Assembly (NCBI GenBank): GCA_049273855.1
Contig: JBASRN010000054.1
Coordinates: forward strand, 1 to 13,143
From: Onstottus_B sp049273855
GTDB taxonomy: Bacteria > Acidobacteriota > Blastocatellia > UBA7656
Length of the DNA stretch: 13,143 bases
Direction of reading: 5' to 3'
In this document: one piece after another, positions 1 to 6,842 of the stretch
Layout: every line of letters starts with the position of its first letter
How positions within the stretch are numbered: the stretch's first letter is position 1
Notes under the pieces: model-generated
Databases searched by the model: none
What the model saw: the letters and a program-made list of their open reading frames with translations, nothing else
What the model was told of the DNA's origin: nothing
Position numbers and translations under genes: made by a program

Positions 1-7
1 GTTTCCT

Positions 8-60
8 TTCCCCTCTTCCCCTCTTCCCCCTTCACCCCTTCACCCTTCACCCCCTCCCCC
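8..60 (+). repeat. Pyrimidine-only array of 7-8 bp units upstream of hisZ
   Basis: Seven adjacent units can be read: TTCCCCTC at 8-15 and 16-23, TTCCCCC 24-30, TTCACCCC 31-38, TTCACCC 39-45, TTCACCCC 46-53 and CTCCCCC 54-60. The stretch holds no G and ends 25 bases before the hisZ ATG. It resembles the short tandemly repeated heptamers (STRR) known between genes in filamentous cyanobacteria; that comparison is an analogy. No Shine-Dalgarno sequence or convincing promoter is visible in 1-85. Confidence 0.7.
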
Positions 61-85
61 TTGCTGTGCTAGCTTTCGTTTTCGT

Positions 86-1186
86 ATGTCATCGTCACTC
101 TCAAGGATCCCTTCCGGCGTGCAATACATCTTCGATGATGAGGTCCGCGCGCGCCGGTGGATCGAGCGCCAGGTGATGAGCATATTCGAAGGATGGTCTT
201 ATTCGGAGATCATCCTGCCGATCTTTGACTACGCCGATCTGTTCGCGCTCGGGATGGGCAAAGATCAAGCCGAGATGACGTATCGATTCACCGGACGCGA
301 CGGCAAGCTGCTGGCGTTGCGGCCGGAGATGACCTCGCTTGTGGCTCGCACGGTTGCGACTCGTTTTGGCAATCGTCCGCGTCCGGTTCGCCTATCCTAT
401 TCGGGCGAGGTCTTCAGATGGGACGAACCGCGCGGGGGCCGCCAGTACGAGTTTCATCAGATCGGTCTCGAGCACATCGGCTCCGATCGATTGGAAGCGG
501 ACACGGAAGTGCTGGTGATTGCAATCGAAGCTCTGAGGCGGCTGGGTCTAGAGGGCTTTACTATCACGCTCGGCCACGCGGATTTCTTTAACGGAATCGC
601 CGAGCGATTGGAGCTCGATGAGGACGCACGCCGCAGTCTTCGCGAGGTTATCGACCGCAAAGACACTGCCCGGCTCGAGACGTTCCTCGAAGCACACGCA
701 GACCAGCCGTCGCGCGACGCGTTCTGCCGGCTGACTGCGCTTGCCGGCAAACACGAGGTTGTCGAGCAAGCTCGCGCGCTGGCGCCGAATAAAAAATCGG
801 GAGCGGCGCTTGACGACATCGACCGGGTCTACCAGATTGCCGAAGCGCTCGGGATCCAGGCTTACATCGACATCGACCTGGGAGACGTCGGCGGGCTCGA
901 CTACTACACAGGGTTGACGTTCAAGATTTATGCGCCGGGGCTGGGAACGGCGCTTGGTCGCGGCGGCCGATACGACCGGCTTTTGGAGAATTTTGGTCTG
1001 GCGGAGCCGGCGGTTGGCTTTTCGCTTTGCCTCGACTGGCTCGCTCAGATGCTGGCTCCGGAACTCCGCCAGATAGCCGTGCAATCCGACGCGGCCGTGC
1101 GGCTGAAACCCGCCGGCGACATCACCCGAGCATTCAAGGAAGCAACCCGTTTTCGACGTGAAGGAAAGAAGATTGAGATCTCTTGA
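86..1186 (+). CDS. hisZ: ATP phosphoribosyltransferase regulatory subunit HisZ
   Basis: HisZ is a catalytically dead paralogue of histidyl-tRNA synthetase. It binds the short form of HisG and makes it an active, histidine-inhibited ATP phosphoribosyltransferase, the first step of histidine synthesis, in the cytoplasm. The 366-residue protein is a class II synthetase-like fold. Motif 2 lies at about 79-90 (RPEMTSLVARTV), GGLDYYTG begins near 269, and GRGGRYDRLLENFG begins near 291. Both later motifs are shared with HisRS. The chain ends soon after the catalytic-domain region, with no room for the HisRS anticodon-binding domain, so HisZ is preferred over hisS. A short-form hisG next door supports this. 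The ATG at 86 leaves a family-like N-terminus (RIPSGVQYIFDDE), but no Shine-Dalgarno sequence precedes it. It is the first gene of the visible his cluster. Confidence 0.93.
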   Translation: MSSSLSRIPSGVQYIFDDEVRARRWIERQVMSIFEGWSYSEIILPIFDYADLFALGMGKDQAEMTYRFTGRDGKLLALRPEMTSLVARTVATRFGNRPRPVRLSYSGEVFRWDEPRGGRQYEFHQIGLEHIGSDRLEADTEVLVIAIEALRRLGLEGFTITLGHADFFNGIAERLELDEDARRSLREVIDRKDTARLETFLEAHADQPSRDAFCRLTALAGKHEVVEQARALAPNKKSGAALDDIDRVYQIAEALGIQAYIDIDLGDVGGLDYYTGLTFKIYAPGLGTALGRGGRYDRLLENFGLAEPAVGFSLCLDWLAQMLAPELRQIAVQSDAAVRLKPAGDITRAFKEATRFRREGKKIEIS

Positions 1187-1206
1187 TTTTGGATTCTGGA
1201 TCTTGG
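1186..1206 (-). repeat. Three heptamers, left inverted arm between hisZ and hisG
   Basis: On the + strand the units are ATTTTGG (1186-1192), ATTCTGG (1193-1199) and ATCTTGG (1200-1206). On the - strand they read CCAAGAT, CCAGAAT, CCAAAAT. The array begins on the last base of the hisZ stop codon. It is the inverted counterpart of the array at 1253-1294. Confidence 0.75.
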
Positions 1207-1252
1207 AGCTGCGCGGGACTCTAGCGATGGACCGCGCTGGTTGCCGCACCGT

Positions 1253-1294
1253 CCTCAATCCAAAACCTAAAACCTGAAATCCAAGATCCACAAT
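1253..1294 (+). repeat. Six heptamers, right arm, abutting the hisG start
   Basis: Six units in phase: CCTCAAT, CCAAAAC, CTAAAAC, CTGAAAT, CCAAGAT, CCACAAT. The array ends four bases before the hisG ATG. Two stretches pair perfectly with the left arm: 1257-1265 with 1187-1195 (9 bp) and 1280-1289 with 1198-1207 (10 bp). The two pairings cross each other, so they would be alternative structures or a pseudoknot. Confidence 0.8.
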
Positions 1295-1298
1295 CGCA

Positions 1299-1967
1299 AT
1301 GACTGTTCTCACCGTAGCCATCGCCAAAGGACGCTTGCAAGATCGAGCGTTTGAGTTGTTTAGTCGCGCAGGCGTTGTCGTGCCCGACGAATCTGCGTCT
1401 TCTCGTCGACTGATGATCGAGGATGACGCCGGCCGGTACAGTTTCATTCTGGTGAAGCCGGCCGACGTGCCAGTCTATGTAGAGTACGGAGTGGCGGACG
1501 CCGGTGTCTGCGGGCGGGATGTGTTGATGGAATCAAACGCCGATGTGCACGAGCCGCTCGATCTCGAGTTCGGCAAATGCACTCTTGTCGTTGCCGGCAA
1601 AGCCGAATCAGCCATTCACGGGTACAACCCGCTGGTGATGGCTCGCGTCGCTACCAAGTACCCGCGCGCGACGGCTGACTACTTCCAACGTCGAGGAGTA
1701 CCGGTGGAGTTGATTGAGTTATCAGGTTCGGTCGAGCTTGCGCCGTTGCTGGGACTCTCCGAGCACATCGTTGATCTTGTGGAGACCGGCCACACGCTTC
1801 GGGACAACGGGCTGGTGGTAATCGACACAATCGCGGAGTCGACGGCCCGCTTGATCGTCAACCGCGCGAGCTATCATTTGAAACGAAGCGCCGTCGCTGA
1901 CCTGATCGATGCGTTGAAGCCGGCGATTCGGACAGCCGCAGATGAACGCCGATCAACGCCGATCTGA
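1299..1967 (+). CDS. hisG: ATP phosphoribosyltransferase catalytic subunit, short form
   Basis: HisG condenses ATP with PRPP to give N1-(5-phosphoribosyl)-ATP, the committed step of histidine synthesis. At 222 residues it is the short form without the C-terminal histidine-binding domain, which therefore depends on HisZ, encoded just upstream. Visible signatures are AKGRLQDRAFELFSRAG at 9-25, the segment around GVADAGVCGRD, and the family signature ending D159-L-V-E-T-G-H-T166-L, which includes the PRPP-binding loop. The last ten residues (213-222) are encoded by a decamer repeat and probably lie outside the conserved fold. The ATG at 1299 has no Shine-Dalgarno sequence and sits four bases after a heptamer array. 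The gap from hisZ is 112 bases, the largest in the cluster, so separate control of hisG is possible. Confidence 0.95.
   Translation: MTVLTVAIAKGRLQDRAFELFSRAGVVVPDESASSRRLMIEDDAGRYSFILVKPADVPVYVEYGVADAGVCGRDVLMESNADVHEPLDLEFGKCTLVVAGKAESAIHGYNPLVMARVATKYPRATADYFQRRGVPVELIELSGSVELAPLLGLSEHIVDLVETGHTLRDNGLVVIDTIAESTARLIVNRASYHLKRSAVADLIDALKPAIRTAADERRSTPI
1935..1964 (+). repeat. Three decamers at the 3' end of hisG
   Basis: GCCGCAGATG (1935-1944) is followed by two identical copies of AACGCCGATC (1945-1954 and 1955-1964), directly before the TGA stop at 1965-1967. The repeat lies inside the reading frame and encodes the tail AADERRSTPI. Confidence 0.75.
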
Positions 1968-2019
1968 TTTGTTATTAACGTAACCGTGCTCGTTTGGTTC
2001 GTTCTCCGATTTCAACCCG

Positions 2020-3342
2020 ATGGAGATAACACGCTACAATCTCGAGGAAGAAAATCCGGCACTCGAACGGATACGCTCGCGTTCACTCCAGATGAATCCC
2101 GAGCTTGTCGCGCGCGTCGCCGCGATAGTCGATGCCGTGCGCGCAGGCGGCGATGACGCGCTCATCCGCTTCACCAAGGAGTTCGACGCAGTCGCGCTTG
2201 CCCCGGATCAGCTTCGCGTCGATCCGGCTTTCATCAAACACGCCGCGTCGCAGGCCGACCCTCGCACAGTAGAAGCTTTTCGACTGGCCATCCGCAACGT
2301 TCGAGCCTTTCACGAGCGCGAGCGCGAGTCCGGCTGGCAGATGACTACCGAAGACGGCGCGGTAGTCGGCCAGCGAATCCTCGCGGTCGCTTCGGCGGGC
2401 TTGTACGTGCCGGGTTGGCGCGCGGCTTATCCCTCGACGGTGCTGATGAACGCGGTTCCGGCACAGGTCGCGGGCGTGCCTCGTCTCGCCATCTCGACTC
2501 CGCCGGGAACGCTCGAACGCGTGCCGGCAGTCGCGGCGGTTATTCGGGAACTTGACATCGAGGAGGTATATAGAGTTGGAGGGGCGCAGGCGATCGCCGC
2601 GTTCGCGTTTGGGACCGAGACGATCCCACGAGTCGACAAAATCGCCGGGCCGGGCAACATCTACGTCGCAATAGCAAAGAAACTGGTCTACGGCTCGGTT
2701 GGAATTGACTCAATAGCAGGTCCAACAGAAGTCGTCATCATCGCGGATGAGTCGGCTAACCCGCGATTCGTAGCCGCCGATCTGCTAGCGCAGGCCGAGC
2801 ACGACCCTCGAGCTTCATCTATTCTAATCACGACAAGCGAGCAAATCGCCCGCGAAGTCTCCCGCGAAATCGAGCGTCAAATTACGACGCTGGAAAGACT
2901 CGAGATCGCTCGCGCGTCGATCGACCATTACGGAGCGCTGTTCGTAGTCGACTCGCTTGAAGCGGGTTGCGAGTTGGCGAATCGGATAGCGCCCGAACAT
3001 CTGGAGCTGATGACTTCGCGGGACGATCGCGCGGCGGAGTTGATCGAAAACGCCGGGGCGATTTTTTTTGGCGAGTGGTCGTCAGAGCCGGTCGGCGACT
3101 ACCTGGCCGGACCGAATCACGTGCTGCCAACGCTTGGAACGACGCGTTTCTCGTCGGCGCTCGGCGTCCACGATTTCATAAAGCGGCAATCAGTGATTCG
3201 CTACACACGCCAGGCTTTGGAGAAGAACGCCGGCGCGATCGCCGCGATGGCAGATGCCGAAGGATTGACGGCCCATCGACGTGCCGTCCTGATCAGAACG
3301 GAAAGGAATGGAGTTAGTGACAAGGCCAGGTCACCTGAATAA
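2020..3342 (+). CDS. hisD: Histidinol dehydrogenase
   Basis: HisD oxidises L-histidinol to L-histidine through histidinal with two NAD+, the last two steps of the pathway. It is a zinc-dependent homodimer in the cytoplasm. The 440-residue length is normal, and the active-site residues fall almost on the E. coli numbering. The zinc ligands are Q258, H261 (LLAQAEHDP), D360 (GDYLAGPNH) and H419; the catalytic pair is E326-H327 (APEHLEL). The signature around VDKIAGPGNIYVAIAKK and GSVGIDSIAGPTEV is intact, so the enzyme should be active. The ATG at 2020 lies 52 bases after hisG with no Shine-Dalgarno sequence. That gap is AT-richer than its surroundings and I see no repeat in it. Confidence 0.97.
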   Translation: MEITRYNLEEENPALERIRSRSLQMNPELVARVAAIVDAVRAGGDDALIRFTKEFDAVALAPDQLRVDPAFIKHAASQADPRTVEAFRLAIRNVRAFHERERESGWQMTTEDGAVVGQRILAVASAGLYVPGWRAAYPSTVLMNAVPAQVAGVPRLAISTPPGTLERVPAVAAVIRELDIEEVYRVGGAQAIAAFAFGTETIPRVDKIAGPGNIYVAIAKKLVYGSVGIDSIAGPTEVVIIADESANPRFVAADLLAQAEHDPRASSILITTSEQIAREVSREIERQITTLERLEIARASIDHYGALFVVDSLEAGCELANRIAPEHLELMTSRDDRAAELIENAGAIFFGEWSSEPVGDYLAGPNHVLPTLGTTRFSSALGVHDFIKRQSVIRYTRQALEKNAGAIAAMADAEGLTAHRRAVLIRTERNGVSDKARSPE

Positions 3343-3347
3343 ATAGG

Positions 3348-3370
3348 CGCAGGGGCTCTGCGTTTTACTT
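3348..3370 (+). terminator. Weak terminator-like hairpin after hisD
   Basis: CGCAG (3348-3352) pairs with CTGCG (3358-3362) around a five-base loop, followed by TTTTACTT. A 5 bp stem is short for an intrinsic terminator. At most it would thin transcription into hisC, which continues in the same direction. Confidence 0.25.
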
Positions 3371-3423
3371 CCGCCAGGGCGACTCCGCCGTTGACTGAGA
3401 CTAGCAATAACGACCTCTCGGCT

Positions 3424-4506
3424 ATGACTGATCCTCTCGAAAAGATCAAACCCGCAGTTCGCGCCATCAGCGCATACACGCTTGCGCCTTATCGAGCCTC
3501 GATCAAGCTCAACCAGAACGAGAACCCGTTCGACATGCCTGACGAGATCAAACAGGAGGTCGGCCGTCGTCTCGCCAATCGCGCGTGGTCACGGTATCCG
3601 GACTTCGACCCGGCAAGCCTGATCCAACGACTCGCCGCGTTCGCCGGCTGGAAGCCCGAGGGGACGCTTGCGGGCAACGGCTCGAACGAGCTGATCCAAG
3701 CCACACTAATGGTGACCGTCGGCCCCGGCACTCGCGTTGTCATTTGCGAGCCCACGTTCACGCTCTACCGGCAAGTCGTGACGGTCCTTGGCGGCGAAAT
3801 CCTGCGCGTCCCTCTAACAGCAGCGTTTCAGTTCGACATCGAAGCGATTCACGCCCTGCGAGATCGAGCGGACGTGATCATCCTCTGCTCGCCTAACAAC
3901 CCGACTGGCTGTCGGGCAACAGACGAGGACGTGATTCGAGTAGCGCGAGGCTTCGACGGACTCGTTGTCGTGGATGAGGCTTATCACGAGTTTTCGAGTC
4001 ACTCGGCCGTTCCTCTGCTCGCCGAGTTGCCGAACCTGATTGTGTTGAGGACGTTTTCGAAGGCGATGGCGATGGCGGGCCTTCGAGTCGGGTATCTGCT
4101 CGCCTCGCCCGACCTTCGCCGCGAGATTCACAAGGCGACCCTGCCCTATAACTTGAACTTTTTTTCAGCGGCCGCCGCCGAAGTTGCATGTGAGAGATAC
4201 GAACTTCTCAAGCCTCGCATCGATCTGATCATCAGCGAACGCGAGCGGTTGCTGAACGCGCTGCGCGGGATCTCCGGAATCGATCCAGTGCCATCGTCCG
4301 CGAACTTCATGATCGCGAAGACCGCCGTCCCGCCTCAAACTCTTTTCAAAGACTTGCTCGCGCGGGATATACTCGTGCGTGACGTGAGCCGTTACCCGAT
4401 GCTTTCGGATTATTTCCGGGTGTCGGTCGGCTCATCGGAAGAAAACGATCGATTCGTGGGGGCGCTCAAGGAGCTGCTGGACCGTGCAGACATTAGAAAA
4501 GCCTGA
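3424..4506 (+). CDS. hisC: Histidinol-phosphate aminotransferase
   Basis: HisC is a class I/II (fold type I) PLP aminotransferase that converts imidazole-acetol phosphate and glutamate to histidinol phosphate and 2-oxoglutarate. From the ATG at 3424 it has 360 residues, the usual length. Motifs in order: KLNQNENP near 28-35; a GNGSNELI cofactor-binding loop; SPNNPTG at 156-162; D184-E-A-Y187 contacting PLP; the Schiff-base lysine K213 in TFSKAMAMAGLRVGY; and a C-terminal substrate-phosphate region ending YFRVSVGS. An in-frame TTG at 3391 would add 11 residues (MTETSNN...) that do not look family-like, so 3424 is preferred. Neither start has a good Shine-Dalgarno sequence. The context inside a his operon favours HisC over other aminotransferases. 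Confidence 0.95.
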   Translation: MTDPLEKIKPAVRAISAYTLAPYRASIKLNQNENPFDMPDEIKQEVGRRLANRAWSRYPDFDPASLIQRLAAFAGWKPEGTLAGNGSNELIQATLMVTVGPGTRVVICEPTFTLYRQVVTVLGGEILRVPLTAAFQFDIEAIHALRDRADVIILCSPNNPTGCRATDEDVIRVARGFDGLVVVDEAYHEFSSHSAVPLLAELPNLIVLRTFSKAMAMAGLRVGYLLASPDLRREIHKATLPYNLNFFSAAAAEVACERYELLKPRIDLIISERERLLNALRGISGIDPVPSSANFMIAKTAVPPQTLFKDLLARDILVRDVSRYPMLSDYFRVSVGSSEENDRFVGALKELLDRADIRKA

Positions 4507-4522
4507 AATTACGAGGGAAACG

Positions 4523-4936
4523 ATGGGCGAAGTGAGGACGGAGGCCCTGCTCTTCAACGCAACCGACGAATCTCTTGTTAGACGAGGTCAACTGGCTCGG
4601 GACCAGGTCAGAAGCTACAAGGCGGATGCGCTCGTTGAAACCGGAGCCGTTCGGTCAATTGTCCCAACGCATGTTGTTCAGCAGCTTGGACTGGCAATAG
4701 TGGAGAATCAGGTGGCCGAATACGCGGACGGCCGGCGAGACGTGGTTGGTGTGACCGAGGCGATTGAGATTAGCATCAACGGCAGACGAACGCTCGACGA
4801 GGCTCTGGTGTTGGGCGACGAAGTGATTATCGGACAGACCGTGCTTGAAAAGCTCGATTTTTTGGTTGATTGCAGAAATCACAGGGTCGTTCCGAATCCC
4901 GCGCACCCGGACCAGCCTGTAAGCAAGGTCAAGTAG
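4523..4936 (+). CDS. Clan AA aspartic-protease-like protein, catalytic Asp replaced by Glu
   Basis: A 137-residue single-domain protein resembling the small retropepsin-like clan AA family of prokaryotes. The usual layout is present: an N-terminal strand region (MGEVRTEALLFN), the active-site turn, an ADGRR strand pair, an IIGQTVLEKLDF segment in place of the second ILG-type motif, and a conserved-looking C-terminal VDCRNHRVVPNP. The turn reads A-L-V-E39-T-G-A, where the family has D-T-G-A; the codon is GAA at 4637-4639. Retropepsins need that Asp from both subunits, so activity is likely lost or strongly reduced (inference). The ATG at 4523 is chosen because GAGGGA at 4513-4518 precedes it. 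An in-frame GTG at 4484 would overlap hisC and add 13 residues. It lies 16 bases after hisC and 19 before hisB, so it is probably cotranscribed with them. Its role in or beside histidine synthesis is unknown. Confidence 0.8.
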   Translation: MGEVRTEALLFNATDESLVRRGQLARDQVRSYKADALVETGAVRSIVPTHVVQQLGLAIVENQVAEYADGRRDVVGVTEAIEISINGRRTLDEALVLGDEVIIGQTVLEKLDFLVDCRNHRVVPNPAHPDQPVSKVK

Positions 4937-4955
4937 CGCCCATATCGTAAATCAG

Positions 4956-5543
<588 letters not shown>

Positions 5544-5573
5544 GTGGGCGAACTCTCCAACACACCTGCTCTA

Positions 5574-5608
5574 ACCACCGGCCACCCGCCACTGACCACC
5601 GGCCACCG
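5574..5608 (+). repeat. Five heptamers directly upstream of hisH
   Basis: Five units in phase: ACCACCG, GCCACCC, GCCACTG, ACCACCG, GCCACCG. The array ends three bases before the hisH ATG at 5612. The remaining leader, 5544-5573, shows no Shine-Dalgarno sequence near the start. The sequence differs from the other his-cluster arrays, but the 7-base period and the position against a start codon are shared. Confidence 0.75.
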
Positions 5609-5611
5609 CTC

Positions 5612-6214
5612 ATGATCGCAATCATCGACTACGGAGTGGGAAACCTGCGCAGCGTCGAAAAAGCCTTCGAGGCGGTCGGGGCGCACGCTCTTGTTACCGG
5701 AGACAAGGTCGCGATCCGCAAAGCTGAGCGCCTTGTGCTTCCAGGCGTTGGTGCGTTCGGCGAGTGCGCGCGCCGGTTGCGCGAGTCGGGTCTCGATCAA
5801 CTGGTGCTCGAAGCCGCGCGGGCCGGGAAACCAGTCCTTGGTTTGTGTGTAGGTCTTCAGTTGATGTTTGATGAAGGCCGGGAGTTCGGGATTCACAGGG
5901 GCCTTGGGTTGATGCGTGGCCGCGTCGTGCGCTTTCCGGAAGCCGGCCCGCACGTGCCTCAGATCGGATGGAATCAAATCGAAGAGACAAAACCTCATCC
6001 GCTCTTAGACGGCCTCGCGAACGGCACGTACTTCTACTTCGTTCACTCCTATCACGTCGAAGCCGATGACCCTGGTGATGTGCTCGCCTTGACAGAGTAC
6101 GGCATGCGTTACCCGTCAGTCTGCGCGCGCCAGTCGCTTTGCGGCGTTCAGTTTCATCCCGAGAAGAGCCAGGACGCTGGCCTTAGACTATTGGCCAACT
6201 TCGCCCGCCTCTGA
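5612..6214 (+). CDS. hisH: Imidazole glycerol phosphate synthase, glutaminase subunit
   Basis: HisH is a class I glutamine amidotransferase. It releases ammonia from glutamine and channels it to HisF, which makes imidazole-glycerol phosphate and AICAR. The full 200 residues are present. GVGNLRSVEKAFEAVGA is at the N-terminus, LPGVGAF forms the oxyanion region, and the nucleophile is C79 in GKPVLGLCVGLQLM. The remaining triad is H182 and E184 in GVQFHPEKSQ. HisH needs its partner HisF, yet no hisF or hisA follows in the next 6.9 kb. It is the last his gene in the window, and the ATG at 5612 is the natural family start (MIAIIDYGVGN). There is no Shine-Dalgarno sequence; a heptamer array lies directly upstream. 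Confidence 0.96.
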   Translation: MIAIIDYGVGNLRSVEKAFEAVGAHALVTGDKVAIRKAERLVLPGVGAFGECARRLRESGLDQLVLEAARAGKPVLGLCVGLQLMFDEGREFGIHRGLGLMRGRVVRFPEAGPHVPQIGWNQIEETKPHPLLDGLANGTYFYFVHSYHVEADDPGDVLALTEYGMRYPSVCARQSLCGVQFHPEKSQDAGLRLLANFARL

Positions 6215-6228
6215 GCGTCACGACGCTC
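6213..6228 (+). other. Inverted repeat at the hisH stop codon
   Basis: GAGCGTC (6213-6219) and GACGCTC (6222-6228) are perfect inverted copies separated by two bases, overlapping the hisH TGA. No T-run follows, so it is not a standard intrinsic terminator. It could stabilise the 3' end of the his transcript. Confidence 0.4.
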
Positions 6229-6433
6229 ACTTGGCGCTGAAAGTTCTGATGCCGGCGAGCAGCCGGTCTCCCAGGCTCGAGCCTCACCGACTCCCACCAG
6301 TAAAAGATCGCGGCATCGGCGACCCGATACTAAAACGCTCAGCCCTTCATTACGCCGTGAAACCGGTAGCCCGCACCTTGGGAGCGCAAGATGCTTTGCA
6401 ACGGTGAACTCTAGTACAGGGGAGGTTGGGCAG
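6229..6433. other. Gap between the his cluster and the efflux cluster; no gene seen
   Basis: No reading frame with protein-family character is visible on either strand. The stretch holds a CCGGC/GCCGG hairpin-like pair near 6252-6266 and a perfect 12-base palindrome AGGCTCGAGCCT at 6274-6285. A segment near 6380-6400 (GGGAGCGCAAGATGC) resembles dispersed intergenic sequence I associate with Acidobacteriota, but I cannot confirm that. The promoter of the efflux cluster probably lies here; I could not identify it with confidence. Confidence 0.4.
6421..6425 (+). promoter_or_regulatory. Shine-Dalgarno sequence deciding the DUF2892 start
   Basis: GGAGG lies eight bases before the ATG at 6434. It favours that start over the in-frame GTG at 6404, which would put this site inside the gene. 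Confidence 0.7.
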
Positions 6434-6667
6434 ATGACGACAGAGAGGTTGTTGCGGTTGATTGCAGGCACCTTTGTTCTGGCAAGCCTGGTGCTGGGCT
6501 ATTTCCACAGCCCCTACTGGTTCCTTTTCACCGGATTTGTTGCGTTAAACCTGGTCCAGTCGGCGTTTAGCAACTGGTGTCCGATGATGAGTATACTGCG
6601 GTGGTTGGGCGCCCGGGATGAAGCTTCGCACCCCGGCTTCGGGCGAGCCCCTCAAAGCAAGGCCTGA
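6434..6667 (+). CDS. YgaP-like DUF2892 membrane protein
   Basis: A 77-residue inner-membrane protein resembling the stand-alone YgaP transmembrane domain (DUF2892). Two hydrophobic helices are visible, about 6-24 (LLRLIAGTFVLASLVLGYF) and 28-46. They are followed by the family hallmark NWCPMMSILRWLG with C49. In YgaP this domain anchors a rhodanese sulfurtransferase domain; here it stands alone and its function is unknown. The C-terminal tail (about 61-77) is polar and unlike the family core. The gene heads the efflux cluster, 175 bases before the TolC-family gene. Small DUF2892 proteins next to RND efflux genes are a pattern I recall from other bacteria, which suggests a functional link to the pump or its redox/metal context (inference). 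Confidence 0.8.
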   Translation: MTTERLLRLIAGTFVLASLVLGYFHSPYWFLFTGFVALNLVQSAFSNWCPMMSILRWLGARDEASHPGFGRAPQSKA

Positions 6668-6681
6668 GTTTCCGCTGGGCG

Positions 6682-6706
6682 ATTTCACCCTTCCCGATGG
6701 TGAAAT
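6682..6706 (+). other. Inverted repeat after the DUF2892 gene
   Basis: ATTTCACC (6682-6689) and GGTGAAAT (6699-6706) form a perfect 8 bp stem with a 9-base loop, 15 bases after the DUF2892 stop. No T-run follows. It could be an operator or an RNA hairpin; the sequence does not decide. Confidence 0.45.
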
Positions 6707-6722
6707 ATCCGGCGCGACACGA

Positions 6723-6768
6723 CCTGCCTTGGCGCGGATGGGCAGCGATCCGGCTTTGCCACGGCAGG
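6723..6768 (+). other. Bipartite hairpin in the leader of the TolC-family gene
   Basis: The outer stem pairs 6723-6733 with 6758-6768 (10 of 11 positions). After an asymmetric bulge, the inner stem pairs CGGAT (6735-6739) with ATCCG (6748-6752) around an 8-base loop. Together with the repeat at 6682-6706 it occupies about half of the 175-base gap. I recognise no known riboswitch. Confidence 0.4.
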
Positions 6769-6842
6769 CCAAGTCGGAGCGCGCATTGCATAATGAGTTT
6801 GTGCTCGTTTGTGTTGATTCAGACTAGCGCTGGAGAAATGGT

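Noticed and set aside
86..1186. Histidyl-tRNA synthetase (hisS)
   Set aside because: The protein is too short for the anticodon-binding domain and sits beside a short-form hisG, which requires HisZ.
1186..1294. CRISPR array or transposon ends
   Set aside because: Units are 7 bp, directly adjacent and degenerate, without spacers; no transposase lies between the inverted arms.
548..1447. Open frame of 299 codons on the - strand across hisZ and hisG
   Set aside because: It crosses two well-supported genes and the repeat-filled gap between them, and shows no protein motif.
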